In this document: piece by piece, positions 40,124 to 49,750 of the stretch
Layout: every line of letters starts with the position of its first letter
Position numbering within the stretch: position 1 is the first letter of the stretch
Assembly: GCA_008508345.1 (NCBI GenBank)
Contig: QNGE01003227.1
Coordinates: 25,811 to 89,810 of the forward strand
DNA from: Paragonimus westermani
Lineage: Eukaryota; Platyhelminthes; Trematoda; Plagiorchiida; Troglotrematidae
Direction: 5' to 3'
Length of the DNA: 64,000 nucleotides
Notes under the pieces: generated by a model
Told to the model about the DNA's origin: nothing
Databases searched by the model: none
The model's input: only the letters and a program-made list of their open reading frames with translations
Translations under genes and position numbers: made by a program

Positions 40124-40649
40124 CGTTCGATGTCTGCTTTTCAACAACGTGACTGAACTTATCTTCCGCGAAGTACGAGGTTTGAGATTTTAAAAAGTGC
40201 TGCGTCTCATCACCGATTTTTAATGTTGAAAGAAAATCTGGGGGTGAAGCCTGTGAGGAACACAACTGCGAAAGAAGGTATGGACGAAGTAAATTCAAAA
40301 CGGACTCCGGACTCAGAAGAGGCAACCAAAGCGGAGATCTGGTCGAGAATATCTCATCTGTGAGAGGTTGAACAGACGGTTGAAATGAGTTTTCTAAAAT
40401 GCCGTGCGGACCATTCGGGCAGCTGGACTGGGTACCGAGATCGCTGGCCGTCGGCAGAGGACTGGGGTACATATTTCCCATAATAGCGTTCTGTGAAAGA
40501 GTGTTGTGTCTGTCTGCCGTGGTGATCACAGTTGGTTGTAGATGATGTCCCATATTAGAGAAGCGAAGACCATCAAAGCATGCTCTCGTCTGTATGGCAT
40601 TGGAAACAGGGTTCCACGGTCGTAGCCCCAGTTTCAGATAGTCGAAGAG
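40124..40649 (-). CDS. FoxP: FoxP exon 1 (first secure exon): N-terminal region
   Basis: A 526-nt exon coding 175 residues plus one base. The acceptor is excellent (TTTTTGTGCCACTTCTCCTAG, with an in-frame stop inside it, so the exon cannot start earlier) and the donor is GAACG|GTAAGT. The product starts LFDYLKLGLRPWNPV and is rich in Pro, Ser and Leu. The segment LLSPESVLNLL resembles the VLSPQQLQALL helix of FOXP N termini. The glutamine runs common in vertebrate FOXP are absent. Its last G plus AA of exon 2 make a Glu codon. Assignment to FoxP rests on phase, order and strand continuity more than on a domain. An unseen phase-1 exon between it and exon 2 cannot be excluded. Confidence 0.7.
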
Positions 40650-40897
40650 CTAGGAGAAGTGGCACAAAAACGAAAGGTCAAGTCAAATCCACTTTACGCG
40701 GGTCAGCAACGCCCCGGTACATCAGCAAAGGTTGAGTAACGAATGTAGTATCGCGAGTACCTGTGGATTGTGCGTGCTAATTCGGGAGTTCGTTTGCCGA
40801 TTGCGAGACCTTCACCATTTGTACTCGGTAAACAAACGCATGGTGCACACAAACACGCATGTACACAAATACACAAACAGGTAACGTGCGACCCTAC

Positions 40898-40998
40898 CTG
40901 GGTGACAATCACCGTCTGCGAGCGCACTTGCACACGTGCTACCAACCGACGAGGCGGCGCCAATGCCATGCCGGTTTTCATGATCCAATCATAATCGC
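40898..40998 (-). CDS. Candidate upstream FoxP exon
   Basis: A 101-nt segment (two bases plus 33 codons) between an acceptor ending GGTCTACTTTAG and a donor ACCCAG|GTAGGG. It ends in phase 0, as required by exon 1, across a 248-bp intron. The translation (…MKTGMALAPPRRLVARVQ…) contains possible start Mets and no domain. The donor is weaker than at the other exons. It could equally be a chance frame. Confidence 0.3.
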
Positions 40999-41552
40999 CT
41001 AAAGTAGACCAATCAAATCAGCATGTGATCAGATGAAGGTTTTCAGTCAACCTCCACATACGCCGTTGCGGTTTCCCGCCCCGCATTTCAGACTAGGGAC
41101 GGTGGGCGTGGTGGCAAAAGCTTGGGGCTGTTTTGCCGAAGTTCGGTCAAGGATGCTTCACTTGCTTTGAGGTCATGTTCAACACAGGATGTATTTACAG
41201 ATCCTTCCGGCATCCATAGTACAGTTAAACTCTCGTGTACCATTACGCCTCATTCAAACGTCAGAACTTACTGTGAGTGGCAATTCTAACAATTGTGCTT
41301 ACAACACGAAGCAGCACCCACACTTTTTTAAAATGCAACAACAATGTTGTTTAGAATAGGTGAATGGGTGTCCGAAAATTGTGGCTCTATGCCCGATATT
41401 AGCCCATGGAAAGAGACCCACGTTATAGGATACCAATTTGTGTTCGATGAACACGTGTACTTCTGGTTTCCCGCTGGCGATTTAATGATGCCTTAGTGTT
41501 TCGTAACAACCCAGACGTATGCATAAGGCCTTCCAACCCCATTGTAACTCAC

Positions 41553-41589
41553 CCAGCTTGGTTGTATAGGTGACTTTCAGAGGGGACAT
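41553..41589 (-). CDS. Tentative first coding exon (ATG to donor)
   Basis: ATG followed by 12 codons (MSPLKVTYTTKL) and one base before a GTGAGT donor. The phase fits the candidate exon at 40898-40998. No promoter or 5' UTR evidence is visible, so the support is only splice-signal strength and phase. Confidence 0.15.
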
Positions 41590-42203
41590 CGTTGCAGTAC
41601 GTGAACCGAACACACCTTACATGTGATCAATACCCAGTTAGCCGTCCGTTAGCGTACAGGTATGCTCGTATACTTACAACAACCCCTTGATCATGGTAGC
41701 TAACACTGAGATATAAGCTGGAAGGTGCATAGGAAGTATGACCAGAAAAATGATGAATGTCTGTAAGCCGTCATCAGCATGCGACGCACGCCTAACGTAA
41801 GAGATCAACAGGAGAGACGGAAAATGTGAATATTGTTCATCGTCCCATTCTGCCCAAATCAGTCAACGTTATTATTGAGTGATGTTACTAAAATATAGTC
41901 GGTTTTTTGGTCCACTAGACTTGCAACTGACACTTTCTGCAGTATCAGAGGACAGGAAAAAAAGGTTATGAACAGGATGTAGATGGAAATGGCAGTAGGA
42001 ATGACAATTTCTCTAAACAACCGGTAGATGTGACTAAAAAACCAAATCATGACAAACTGTCACCCTTGCGAGCTGAAGATCAGCTACGTTAATATACAGA
42101 CGATCAAGCAAAATGCATGGAAGCGATTGCCGGCACTTCACCAAGGAGGCAGTATACAAATCGCTTCAAACTTCACCATCAACAGTAGCAAAAACGAGGG
42201 ACA
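41590..42203. other. No recognisable feature
   Basis: AT-rich sequence with a few short frames (for example minus 42050-41859) and no repeat or domain that I recognise. If the tentative first exon is right, the FoxP promoter would fall here, but no motif supports it. Confidence 0.3.
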
Positions 42204-43620
42204 TTGCACACGGTGCTAAGAAAATCTGTACAACATTGTTTGACCCAAGTGACTAAAATTTTCGGAATCTCACTTTTTCTGAAGAACTCATGGATCGCAG
42301 AAATCTGTCGAGAAATAAATCACTCTGTCCAGCTTGTTAAACTTTACACTTGCTTGAGGAGTGGCCTGATAAAAAATCGAATGGTTTTCAAAGTCCCATC
42401 ATTGAAGCAATTGTCCAAGATTCGTTTCTCAACAGTTATAGAACCTAATGATGCCTGCAAGTGTAAGAACAAAGAAGAAAAATAGATAAAAAGGCTGATA
42501 GAAGTTGACAGCAATTGTGAACCGGAGGTGAAGTCACAGTTTTCTGAGCGTATTAAAAAACCAAGTTCGGGCTTTGTGACTGGAGTACGTCCAAACAAGA
42601 CAGAATGTTCAGCTTTTGGAATGAAGTGTTCGAAGTATCGAACGAACAAAAATTTTCCAAACCACTGTTGCTCTGTCACAGTAGACTCAACAAAGGGTGA
42701 ACGCGACAGACAACACATCGTCAGCAGAGTTCGTGACAGCCACAGTCACACAATGGCCTGCACAAAATTAGGGACTGATGATCACCGGTGTAAATAGACC
42801 CTCGACACCAGCGTGCCAGTCCATTCTGTCTTATTCACATGGGTTCAAAGCGTAGTCACAAATCCACCGGACATCGTGCCGTCCGCGTGGAACGGTGTTC
42901 ACACAGAAATCGGTGGGCAGACCAACTGACAGCATCGAGTCTGAGAAACGGAACGACCTACATCATCGGCTTCTTCGTGGTAAAAGGAAACTCGGTGTGC
43001 AATCGCGGGGTTGACGCCACTCAACAAATGTAAGTTGATACGTTCATTTACGACCAGTCTGTTCGTATGAATGCGAAGTCTGACGTATTCGAGCAGCACC
43101 CAACAGTCTTTGATTCAATGTTGGGTTGGCCACTAAAATTTGCCAGTGTTTCAGTGACCCAAGGTGCTGTGCTCATCATCTTACTCGTTTGAAGAAGTCC
43201 AATGGCCACGCGTGAGAATTACAGGCAAGTGATTGGTGGGCAGCTGGAATTTCGTGAGTTAGAACTCAGGTGAACCAGAGCAGTGTAGCGCTGAAAAATC
43301 AGGTGACACCCACGTGTGGATTAATCCCAGATAGTTGAATGCTGCGCTTACACGTTAGTAGTATTATCTTCCAATAACGGGGTCATTTGTTGAAGTGGAC
43401 GTGATATCGGAATTTGACGGGTGGAATTTACACGCTTAACGAAATGTTTTATTTTGCCCTTCCCGATGACTATAGTTACATTTTGAAATGAAAGTATTAA
43501 GGGAAATTCTTCAAGATTGTTTAACCTGAGGAGAATAATCTGCGGATCACATCTCAGTAACCTATGAAACAGGGGCTGAAGTGCGATAGAAGGAAACAAA
43601 AATATTACTGATGAGACGTG
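42204..43620 (+). mobile_element. Degraded Ty3/Gypsy element B (Mag-like), 5' part
   Basis: A second copy of the element type at 14 kb. A frame at 42204-42485 runs into a Gag zinc-knuckle remnant (KTECSAFGMKCSKY, 42595-42640). The 716-bp core shared with copy A follows, then a decayed reverse transcriptase start (LNAAL … YYLPITGSF, about 43325-43400) full of stops. Reverse transcriptase catalytic site and integrase were not found, so the copy is truncated near 43.6 kb. No LTR was seen. Confidence 0.65.
42618..43333 (+). repeat. 716-bp core identical to 14070-14785
   Basis: Partner of the block at 14070-14785, in the same orientation, 28,548 bp apart. The flanks are homologous but strongly diverged, while the core shows no difference by eye. 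Confidence 0.9.
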
Positions 43621-44095
43621 GAAATGTATTCATGCTTCTAGCACTGGTGTAAGTTTACAGAAGAGAGTTAGGAAAGGCACTGAGGTACAGAGCACTCAGA
43701 TTGCACAACGCTTGACCCCGACCGTCAACATTCGACAAAGTGTTGCCGAGACGCCTGATGTAGGCTTCTGAAATCTGATGAAGGTGTGACAGTGCTCGCT
43801 CAAAAATCGATGAATAGGTAGCACACTTCTGCACCCATATCATGCCTGCAAACTGATTGCTATAGCTGCAGTATGCGGCAGATTCACTGATAGCCAAACG
43901 ACTGTTGACACGACAACAGAATTCGGCGTTCATACCATGTCGGGCATTCCTACGGCAAGGCTCACCCAAAGGGCTTACTCAAAAACAGGCCCCCCAACCC
44001 AGTCGAGTTGGCGAACGGCTCCAGTACCGCTGTAAACAAAACCATGCTGGCTCGCATGAGATGTACGTGCATTTCAGGACATATCGCTCGCCCCC

Positions 44096-44647
44096 ATCAT
44101 CCCAGTGCTTTGGCCACCGCTGTCCACGGGCGACAGCACCTGGCTGTTGACAAACATCCCGGCGTTTGAAGGGTAATAGAAGACTAGGGATCGACATGTG
44201 CCATTGTGTGCAAATGGGCAAGGTGCAAATGCGATATTGTCTTAACCGCGTGCGCTAGCACGATAATTTCCTTACAGAACGATGACTAATTAACGGCTAT
44301 ATTCATGAGTGAGACGGGCTTGCAAATTGGTGAATCCGACTGAAACCTAACACTTTTCGTATAAAATGAGACACGTCATGCTGTGTTTTGAGGTTCATCG
44401 CACCATTTACGGACTCTGGCGTGATGTTTTATGCCCACGTTGTGAAAACCCTATGTGGTGCATGGTTTTTTATCAGGTTTTTCGTCTTGTTGATGAGTCT
44501 AATCTATTTCATGTCAGGAGATCCTTATCCATTATTTCAACCATAAGTTGATGCCATGACGTGGGCAAATTGCTGCGTTATTGAGATCGGCTTTGAGAAC
44601 ATGTTCAAAGTGTTGCCCAGATGAAGGTGTTACTATCTCTGCAAAAC
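44096..44647 (+). repeat. 552-bp block identical to 62962-63513
   Basis: Direct comparison shows no difference over 552 bp, including a 61-residue frame at 44366-44551. The block has no terminal inverted repeats and no recognisable protein. At the right edge the two copies remain weakly alike (CTGCTTCACC against CCGCTTTAAC), while at the left edge they are unrelated. An older relative lies near 27.1 kb. Confidence 0.85.
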
Positions 44648-45147
44648 TGCTTCACCCCGAAATTTGAAATATTCACGAAGTGAACTCAGTGACGGTAGGT
44701 TGAAAAAGTGATCTCTTGTTTGAATTGTTCTATCAGTGTATGTCATCAGTTCCCTGCCACGATGGGATTGTCGCCGGGCTTGTGCGTAATTTTGACTCGG
44801 AAGACTAAGCAGACTAGAAACTCCGTCCTTCTAGGGAAAGCCATGTCAAGTAGACTGAAGAGGAACAGACAGACAAAGAGTAGTTGACCCATATAGTTAC
44901 ACAACGCACTGCTAACCGCGTAGGAGTGTTCAGGCAGTGAGGCAAGTACACATATGAATTGTATTTATGTCTGTAGCATTTTATCACTCGTAGAAAAAGA
45001 GGGTGTTTATAAGAGGTACCATCGAACAAGGACCAATACGATCGCCCAAAGGAAGACCGTGACCGGAGGCGTATTATCCTGCTCGGCATGAAATACCATG
45101 GAAATACTCAGAATCTGGATGGAGCTTGCAACGTCTAGTGTTCGTAA
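44648..45147. other. Left flank of the intact Gypsy element
   Basis: Continues the diverged right margin of the 552-bp repeat, then unassigned sequence up to the LTR. The last bases before the LTR (CGTAA) do not match the bases after the 3' LTR (CTCGA), so no target-site duplication is visible. Confidence 0.4.
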
Positions 45148-45469
45148 TGTAGTGAGGAGATACGGTCGCACCATACTACTCACACCACTATTCAGTAGCA
45201 GCATGGATCGAGATGATCGCGGATCGAGATAATCGCGTGATAAATACGACAGAGATACGGGATGGATCGTTGGAGGGCAGAATGACATATAATGGCTTTC
45301 GCTACACGACGGAACTGATACATGGTGTCTAGAGCGACTGGAGTATCCTCAGAAGAGTATGGTGTGCAAATGAGTGTTTCCGTTTCTTGTCGTGCTCAGA
45401 CGCTTAAGTAGTGTGTTGGTTTCTCCAATAAAGCAACCTTTGTGTCGTCCGCCTTTTGGATTCACAACA
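45148..45469 (+). repeat. 5' LTR
   Basis: 322 bp beginning TGTAGTGAGG and ending CACAACA. It contains two adjacent 16-bp units (GGATCGAGATGATCGC, 45205-45220, and a one-base variant at 45221-45236) and an AATAAA hexamer at 45427-45432, about 40 bp before its end. It should carry the promoter, but no TATA box was assigned. Confidence 0.95.
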
Positions 45470-45471
45470 AT

Positions 45472-45489
45472 TGGTGCCGTGACCAGGAT
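45472..45489 (+). promoter_or_regulatory. Primer-binding site
   Basis: TGGTGCCGTGACCAGGAT starts two bases after the LTR. The leading TGG pairs with the CCA end of a tRNA, as in other LTR elements. I did not identify which tRNA. It lies seven bases before the Gag-Pol start codon. Confidence 0.7.
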
Positions 45490-45495
45490 TCAAGG

Positions 45496-48400
45496 ATGAA
45501 GATCCCATGGCCGCAGCCCTTTGAAGACGGGGATGTTCGGAGTTTCCTGGAGGACTTCGAGGATGTGGCGGAGGCGGTCGGAGTGAAGGCGGACCGGGCG
45601 AAGCTGGCGGCCCTGCGGATGCTGCTCAAGGGCAGGGCGAAGGCGGTGTTGGATGCGGCGCGAAGGGGCCCTGCGAAGCTGGAGTGGGCCGCCGCGAAGG
45701 AGGCGCTGATCGCCGGGTTCGACAGCCCCGCCGACTGCCAGGAGGCGATGAGGCGGTTCAAGGGCGCCCGGCTTGGACCAGGAGGCGATGCTCTGGTCTA
45801 CGCCATGTCCCTGCGGGCAGCGTTGTCAAGAGCCCTGCCGCATTTGGACCAGGACTCAGAACAACGACTGCTGATGGCACAGTTCTTGGACGGAGTGCCA
45901 CCAACAGTCCGGGATCAACTCAGGGTCGCTGTCATCACACAGCCCATGACGCTGGAACAGTTGGCCGATGCAGCTCGACAATTGCTAGCAGAAAATGCTG
46001 CGACAGTCAACGAGGTGGAGGCAAACGGACCGAGTGAACTGAATGACCTTCGAAGCGCGGTGGAAAAGTTGACTGAGGAAGTGGCGGCTTTGAAAGTGAA
46101 AAAGGAGGAGAGCCGTCGCGACGTTTGTTACGGATGTGGAAGACGTGGACACTGGCGAAGGTTTTGCCCACTCGGCAAGAAAAGGTCGTACGCTAATAAA
46201 CGATTTGTCGATTGTTTTTTGTTTGGGAATGGGGATCCGGTGATAGGGGCGGTTGATAAGACAGCGGTTCAGGCTAGGTTAGAAGTCGATGGTAAATTGG
46301 AGTACTGTTTGATTGACACTGGGGCCGCGATTTCGTTGATTGGGCCGAGGCCGGGAAAGACTGTGCGGCCGTGTGCGATGGTTGTCCGAACGGTCGGTGG
46401 GTTTGCCCTCAAAGTTGATGGCCTGGCAGAATATGGTGTTCGAATCGATGGTCAGGTAGTCAACCAACCGTTCGTCATTGCCCCCGACGCACGTCAGACT
46501 ATCTTGGGGGCGGATTTTCTTGACCGCGTTGAAGCCGTGATTGATTTGAAGCATGATAAACTGGTAACGAAGTATGGGGTGGTTCCACTGGTGGGAAAGC
46601 GCAAAACCCAGCTTGGACAAATTGAAGTGAACGTACCCAGAGCAATGCCAACTTGTGACAATCAGTTGCTGAACAAAGTGATACGCAAGTTTCAGGGATT
46701 GTTCACTACGGATCAGGACCCGTATGGCTATTGTGACTGGGTTGAACATGAAATCCCCATCGAATCGAAGCGATTTCGGCCATTCGGACCCCGAAGAATT
46801 CCAGTGCATTTGCAGCCGGAAGTTGAACGACAAGTGAAGGACATGCTGAAGGAAGAAATCATCGAGGAGGCCGATAGCCCGTTCAACTCTCCTGTCTTGT
46901 TGGTAAAGAAGCCTAACGGTAAATTTCGATTCTGTGTCGATTTCAGGCGGCTGAACGAGATAACGATCAATAAAGTGGTAGCAGTCCCGTCGGTGGCGGA
47001 GATTTTTGACAAGCTGCAGAACGCCAGGGTGTTTACAGTGTTGGACTTACGGTCCGGATATTGGCAGGTCCCAATCAAACAATCGGACCGAGATAAGACA
47101 GCATTCACAGTGGGTGAAAAGCAATACCGCTTCAAGCGGATGCCGTTCGGACTCTCAGGCGCCCCGTTCACGTTCAGACGACTGATGCTGAAGGTGTTGG
47201 ACGGAGTGAGCAACACTGTTGTCTATGGAGACGATATCGTCATTTACAGCACAAATGAGACAGAACATGCAGTACACGTTTCAGCAGTGCTACAGAAGAT
47301 TGAGACAGCCGGCCTCCGGATCAATAGTTCAAAGTCTCAACTGGCGAAACAAACGGTAATACTGCTCGGTCACAAGGTCGGTCAGGGGGAGGTCCAGCCA
47401 CTGCCCGAGAAACTGCTGACAATCGAGGCTATTCCGGTGCCAACATCGAAGAGGACGCTGAGACAGTTTCTCGGTCGCGTCGGGTTCTACAGCCGCTTCA
47501 TCAAAAACTTCCATGACCTCGCGAGTCCGTTATACGAAATTCTGAGGAAGGATTGCCAATTTCATTGGTCACAGAAAGCCAACCAAGCGTTCGTCGAGAT
47601 CCAACGCTTGATGAAAGAAGGACAGCTGACTCTGAAATTGCCAGTGACTGGACAGAGCTTCATTGTCTCAACGGATGCGAGTGATGTAGGAATTGGAGCG
47701 GTACTGAAGCAGGAAGACGGTGTGGTGGAATACGCCAGTCGGGTACTGAGTCCTGCTGAACGAAACTATTCAACGACAGAGAAAGAATGTTTGGCAATCG
47801 TATGGGCCTTGGAAAAATGGAGGCCGTACTTGCTCGGCCGACAGTTCCATGTGGAGACTGACCACAAACCGCTGGAGTGGATTAAATCGGCGAAGGACCC
47901 TCGAGGAAGGCTGGCTCGTTGGGCATTACGACTACAGGAGTACGACTTCACAATTCGCCACTTGTCCGGGAAAGAGAACTGTGTGCCCGATTTGCTTTCC
48001 CGAACGCAACACTTCGATGAGGTCCACAAGGACGTGGTCGGAGTTAACAGTATTGAACTGGAGAGTGACCCCGGGAAGTTACAAGCAGTACAGAGAATGG
48101 ATACGACGATCCGGACGGTGATTGACCGACTCTTGTCGGGAGGACAACCGCCAGAGGACGAGCTGAATCCGGAATTGAAAGCTTTCAGAATGCACTGGTC
48201 CGATTTGCGGCTGAATAGTGCCGGAATTTTGATGCGCCAGTTGCGAGAGGGAATAAACGTCCCGGTCATACCGGCGGAATTGAGGGCGACAATTGTGAAA
48301 GAATGTCATCAGCTGGCTCATACGGGTTGTCATCGAACTTATGAAATGCTGAAACAAAGAGCATACTGGCCGGGAATGAAGAATGACGTTAACAATTATG

Positions 48401-49473
48401 TGCGGGCGTGCCAGCAATGTCAGTTAGTGAAGAGCACTAACCACCCCAGTCAGTATCCCACACAACCAATTCCGGTCAGTAAAATTGGGGAACTGTGGTC
48501 GGTGGATGTGATGGGCCCCTTTCCAGCAACGACCTCCGGAAATCAATACATCATAATCATGACCGAACACTTCACAAGGTGGATCGAAGCAGCCGCCATA
48601 CCCGATCAGCGCGCAAGCACGGTGTGCAGGGCTGTGATGGAGCACATCATAGCGGATCACGGAATACCGCGAAGCATATTGACTGATCAAGGCCCCTGCT
48701 TCGAAAGTGAGGAGTTTCGGAACTGTTTGGAGCGTTTGGGAATCAAGAAAATACGCACAACTCCATATCATCCTCAATCAAACGGATTGACGGAGAGGAA
48801 CAATCGCACAATCAAGGAATGGTTGGCTGCGAAAGGAGGAAGCTGGGAAGAAACGTTACCGTTGATTCTGTTGGCCCACCGCTGTTCGCCGCAAGGGACA
48901 ACGAAAAAGTCGCCATTCGAGCTAATGTATGGGCGCGTGCCACGCTTGCCAGTCGACCAGGAGATTGGTTTATGGGGAGACCGACGGATGAGCGCTCGTG
49001 AATTAGCGGCAGCTCGGAGATCGGCCAACCGAAACTTGAAAAACACACAAGAAGCTTCTAAGGAGCAATCGACTGCGAGGTTATCGGGTCGAAGGACTGT
49101 GTTTGAAATTGGTTCTAAGGTGAAATACCGAGACCGGCGGAGCGCGGGGGCAACCGGACCCGGATCTAGGAAGTTCCTGGCAAAGTGGAGGGGACCGTAC
49201 GTAGTAATTGAACGTCGTGGCCCAGTGTATTTGATAAAGAATGAGAGAAGTCAACATCGAGTGCACGGAAGCCAGCTGTGTAAATGGTACGACACTCCGA
49301 TCAGAAGAGGATGCACACCATGTGTGTCACCAGCACCAGGGCCAGCACACAGATCGTCGAGGGAACGAAGAGAACCTGAACACCTTTTGTTACGACTGGA
49401 ACAATCTTTGCGGGGGGATGAGTGTAGTGAGGACAGACGGTCGCACCGTACTACTCACACCACTATTCAGTAG
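45496..49473 (+). CDS. Gag-Pol polyprotein of the Gypsy element
   Basis: 1325 residues from the ATG just after the primer-binding site. The frame stays open upstream into the LTR to 45442, but that part precedes the primer site. Visible parts: Gag with a CCHC knuckle (C-X2-C-X4-H-X4-C, residues 211-224), aspartic protease (DTGA at 274) and reverse transcriptase with YGDD at 577-580. RNase H has Asp727 (STDASD) and acidic residues near 762-764. Integrase has an HHCC finger (H938, H942, C972, C975) and a DD35E core (D1004, D1064, E1100), followed by a GPY/F module (GPY at 1233). No stop or frameshift occurs, and Gag and Pol are fused in one frame. The last 17 codons lie inside the 3' LTR. All catalytic residues are present, so the protein looks functional. 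Confidence 0.97.
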   Translation: MKIPWPQPFEDGDVRSFLEDFEDVAEAVGVKADRAKLAALRMLLKGRAKAVLDAARRGPAKLEWAAAKEALIAGFDSPADCQEAMRRFKGARLGPGGDALVYAMSLRAALSRALPHLDQDSEQRLLMAQFLDGVPPTVRDQLRVAVITQPMTLEQLADAARQLLAENAATVNEVEANGPSELNDLRSAVEKLTEEVAALKVKKEESRRDVCYGCGRRGHWRRFCPLGKKRSYANKRFVDCFLFGNGDPVIGAVDKTAVQARLEVDGKLEYCLIDTGAAISLIGPRPGKTVRPCAMVVRTVGGFALKVDGLAEYGVRIDGQVVNQPFVIAPDARQTILGADFLDRVEAVIDLKHDKLVTKYGVVPLVGKRKTQLGQIEVNVPRAMPTCDNQLLNKVIRKFQGLFTTDQDPYGYCDWVEHEIPIESKRFRPFGPRRIPVHLQPEVERQVKDMLKEEIIEEADSPFNSPVLLVKKPNGKFRFCVDFRRLNEITINKVVAVPSVAEIFDKLQNARVFTVLDLRSGYWQVPIKQSDRDKTAFTVGEKQYRFKRMPFGLSGAPFTFRRLMLKVLDGVSNTVVYGDDIVIYSTNETEHAVHVSAVLQKIETAGLRINSSKSQLAKQTVILLGHKVGQGEVQPLPEKLLTIEAIPVPTSKRTLRQFLGRVGFYSRFIKNFHDLASPLYEILRKDCQFHWSQKANQAFVEIQRLMKEGQLTLKLPVTGQSFIVSTDASDVGIGAVLKQEDGVVEYASRVLSPAERNYSTTEKECLAIVWALEKWRPYLLGRQFHVETDHKPLEWIKSAKDPRGRLARWALRLQEYDFTIRHLSGKENCVPDLLSRTQHFDEVHKDVVGVNSIELESDPGKLQAVQRMDTTIRTVIDRLLSGGQPPEDELNPELKAFRMHWSDLRLNSAGILMRQLREGINVPVIPAELRATIVKECHQLAHTGCHRTYEMLKQRAYWPGMKNDVNNYVRACQQCQLVKSTNHPSQYPTQPIPVSKIGELWSVDVMGPFPATTSGNQYIIIMTEHFTRWIEAAAIPDQRASTVCRAVMEHIIADHGIPRSILTDQGPCFESEEFRNCLERLGIKKIRTTPYHPQSNGLTERNNRTIKEWLAAKGGSWEETLPLILLAHRCSPQGTTKKSPFELMYGRVPRLPVDQEIGLWGDRRMSARELAAARRSANRNLKNTQEASKEQSTARLSGRRTVFEIGSKVKYRDRRSAGATGPGSRKFLAKWRGPYVVIERRGPVYLIKNERSQHRVHGSQLCKWYDTPIRRGCTPCVSPAPGPAHRSSRERREPEHLLLRLEQSLRGDECSEDRRSHRTTHTTIQ
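49411..49422 (+). promoter_or_regulatory. Polypurine tract
   Basis: CGGGGGGATGAG directly precedes the 3' LTR, the place where plus-strand DNA synthesis is primed in this element class. It lies within the Gag-Pol frame. The dead relative has a similar G-run (complement at 58514-58525). Confidence 0.7.
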
Positions 49474-49744
49474 CAGCATGGATCGAGATGATCGCGGATC
49501 GAGATAATCGCGTGATAAATACGACAGAGATACGGGATGGATCGTTGGAGGGCAGAATGACATATAATGACTTTCGCTACACGACGGAACTGATACATGG
49601 TATCTAAAGCGACTGGAGCATCCTCAGAAGAGTGCGGTGTGCAAATGAGTGTTTCCGTTTCTAGTCGTGTTCAGACGCTTAAGTAGTGTGTTGGTTTCTT
49701 CAATAAGGTAACCTTTGTGTCGTCCGCCTTCTGGTTTCACAACA
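49423..49744 (+). repeat. 3' LTR
   Basis: 322 bp aligned without gaps to the 5' LTR, about 16 differences. The hexamer that reads AATAAA in the 5' LTR is AATAAG here (49702-49707). The Gag-Pol stop codon is at 49471-49473 inside this LTR. Confidence 0.95.
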
Positions 49745-49750
49745 CTCGAT

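Larger units (their letters stand above)
45148..49744 (+). mobile_element. Complete Ty3/Gypsy LTR retrotransposon
   Basis: A 4597-bp element with two 322-bp LTRs (TGTAGTGAGG … CACAACA, ends TG/CA), a primer-binding site two bases inside the 5' LTR, a single open Gag-Pol frame and a purine tract before the 3' LTR. Domain order Gag-protease-RT-RNase H-integrase is that of Ty3/Gypsy. There is no envelope frame. The LTRs differ at about 16 of 322 positions (5%), mostly transitions, so insertion is not very recent although the frame is intact. No target duplication is seen. A dead relative lies at 58.5-62.3 kb on the other strand. Confidence 0.95.
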
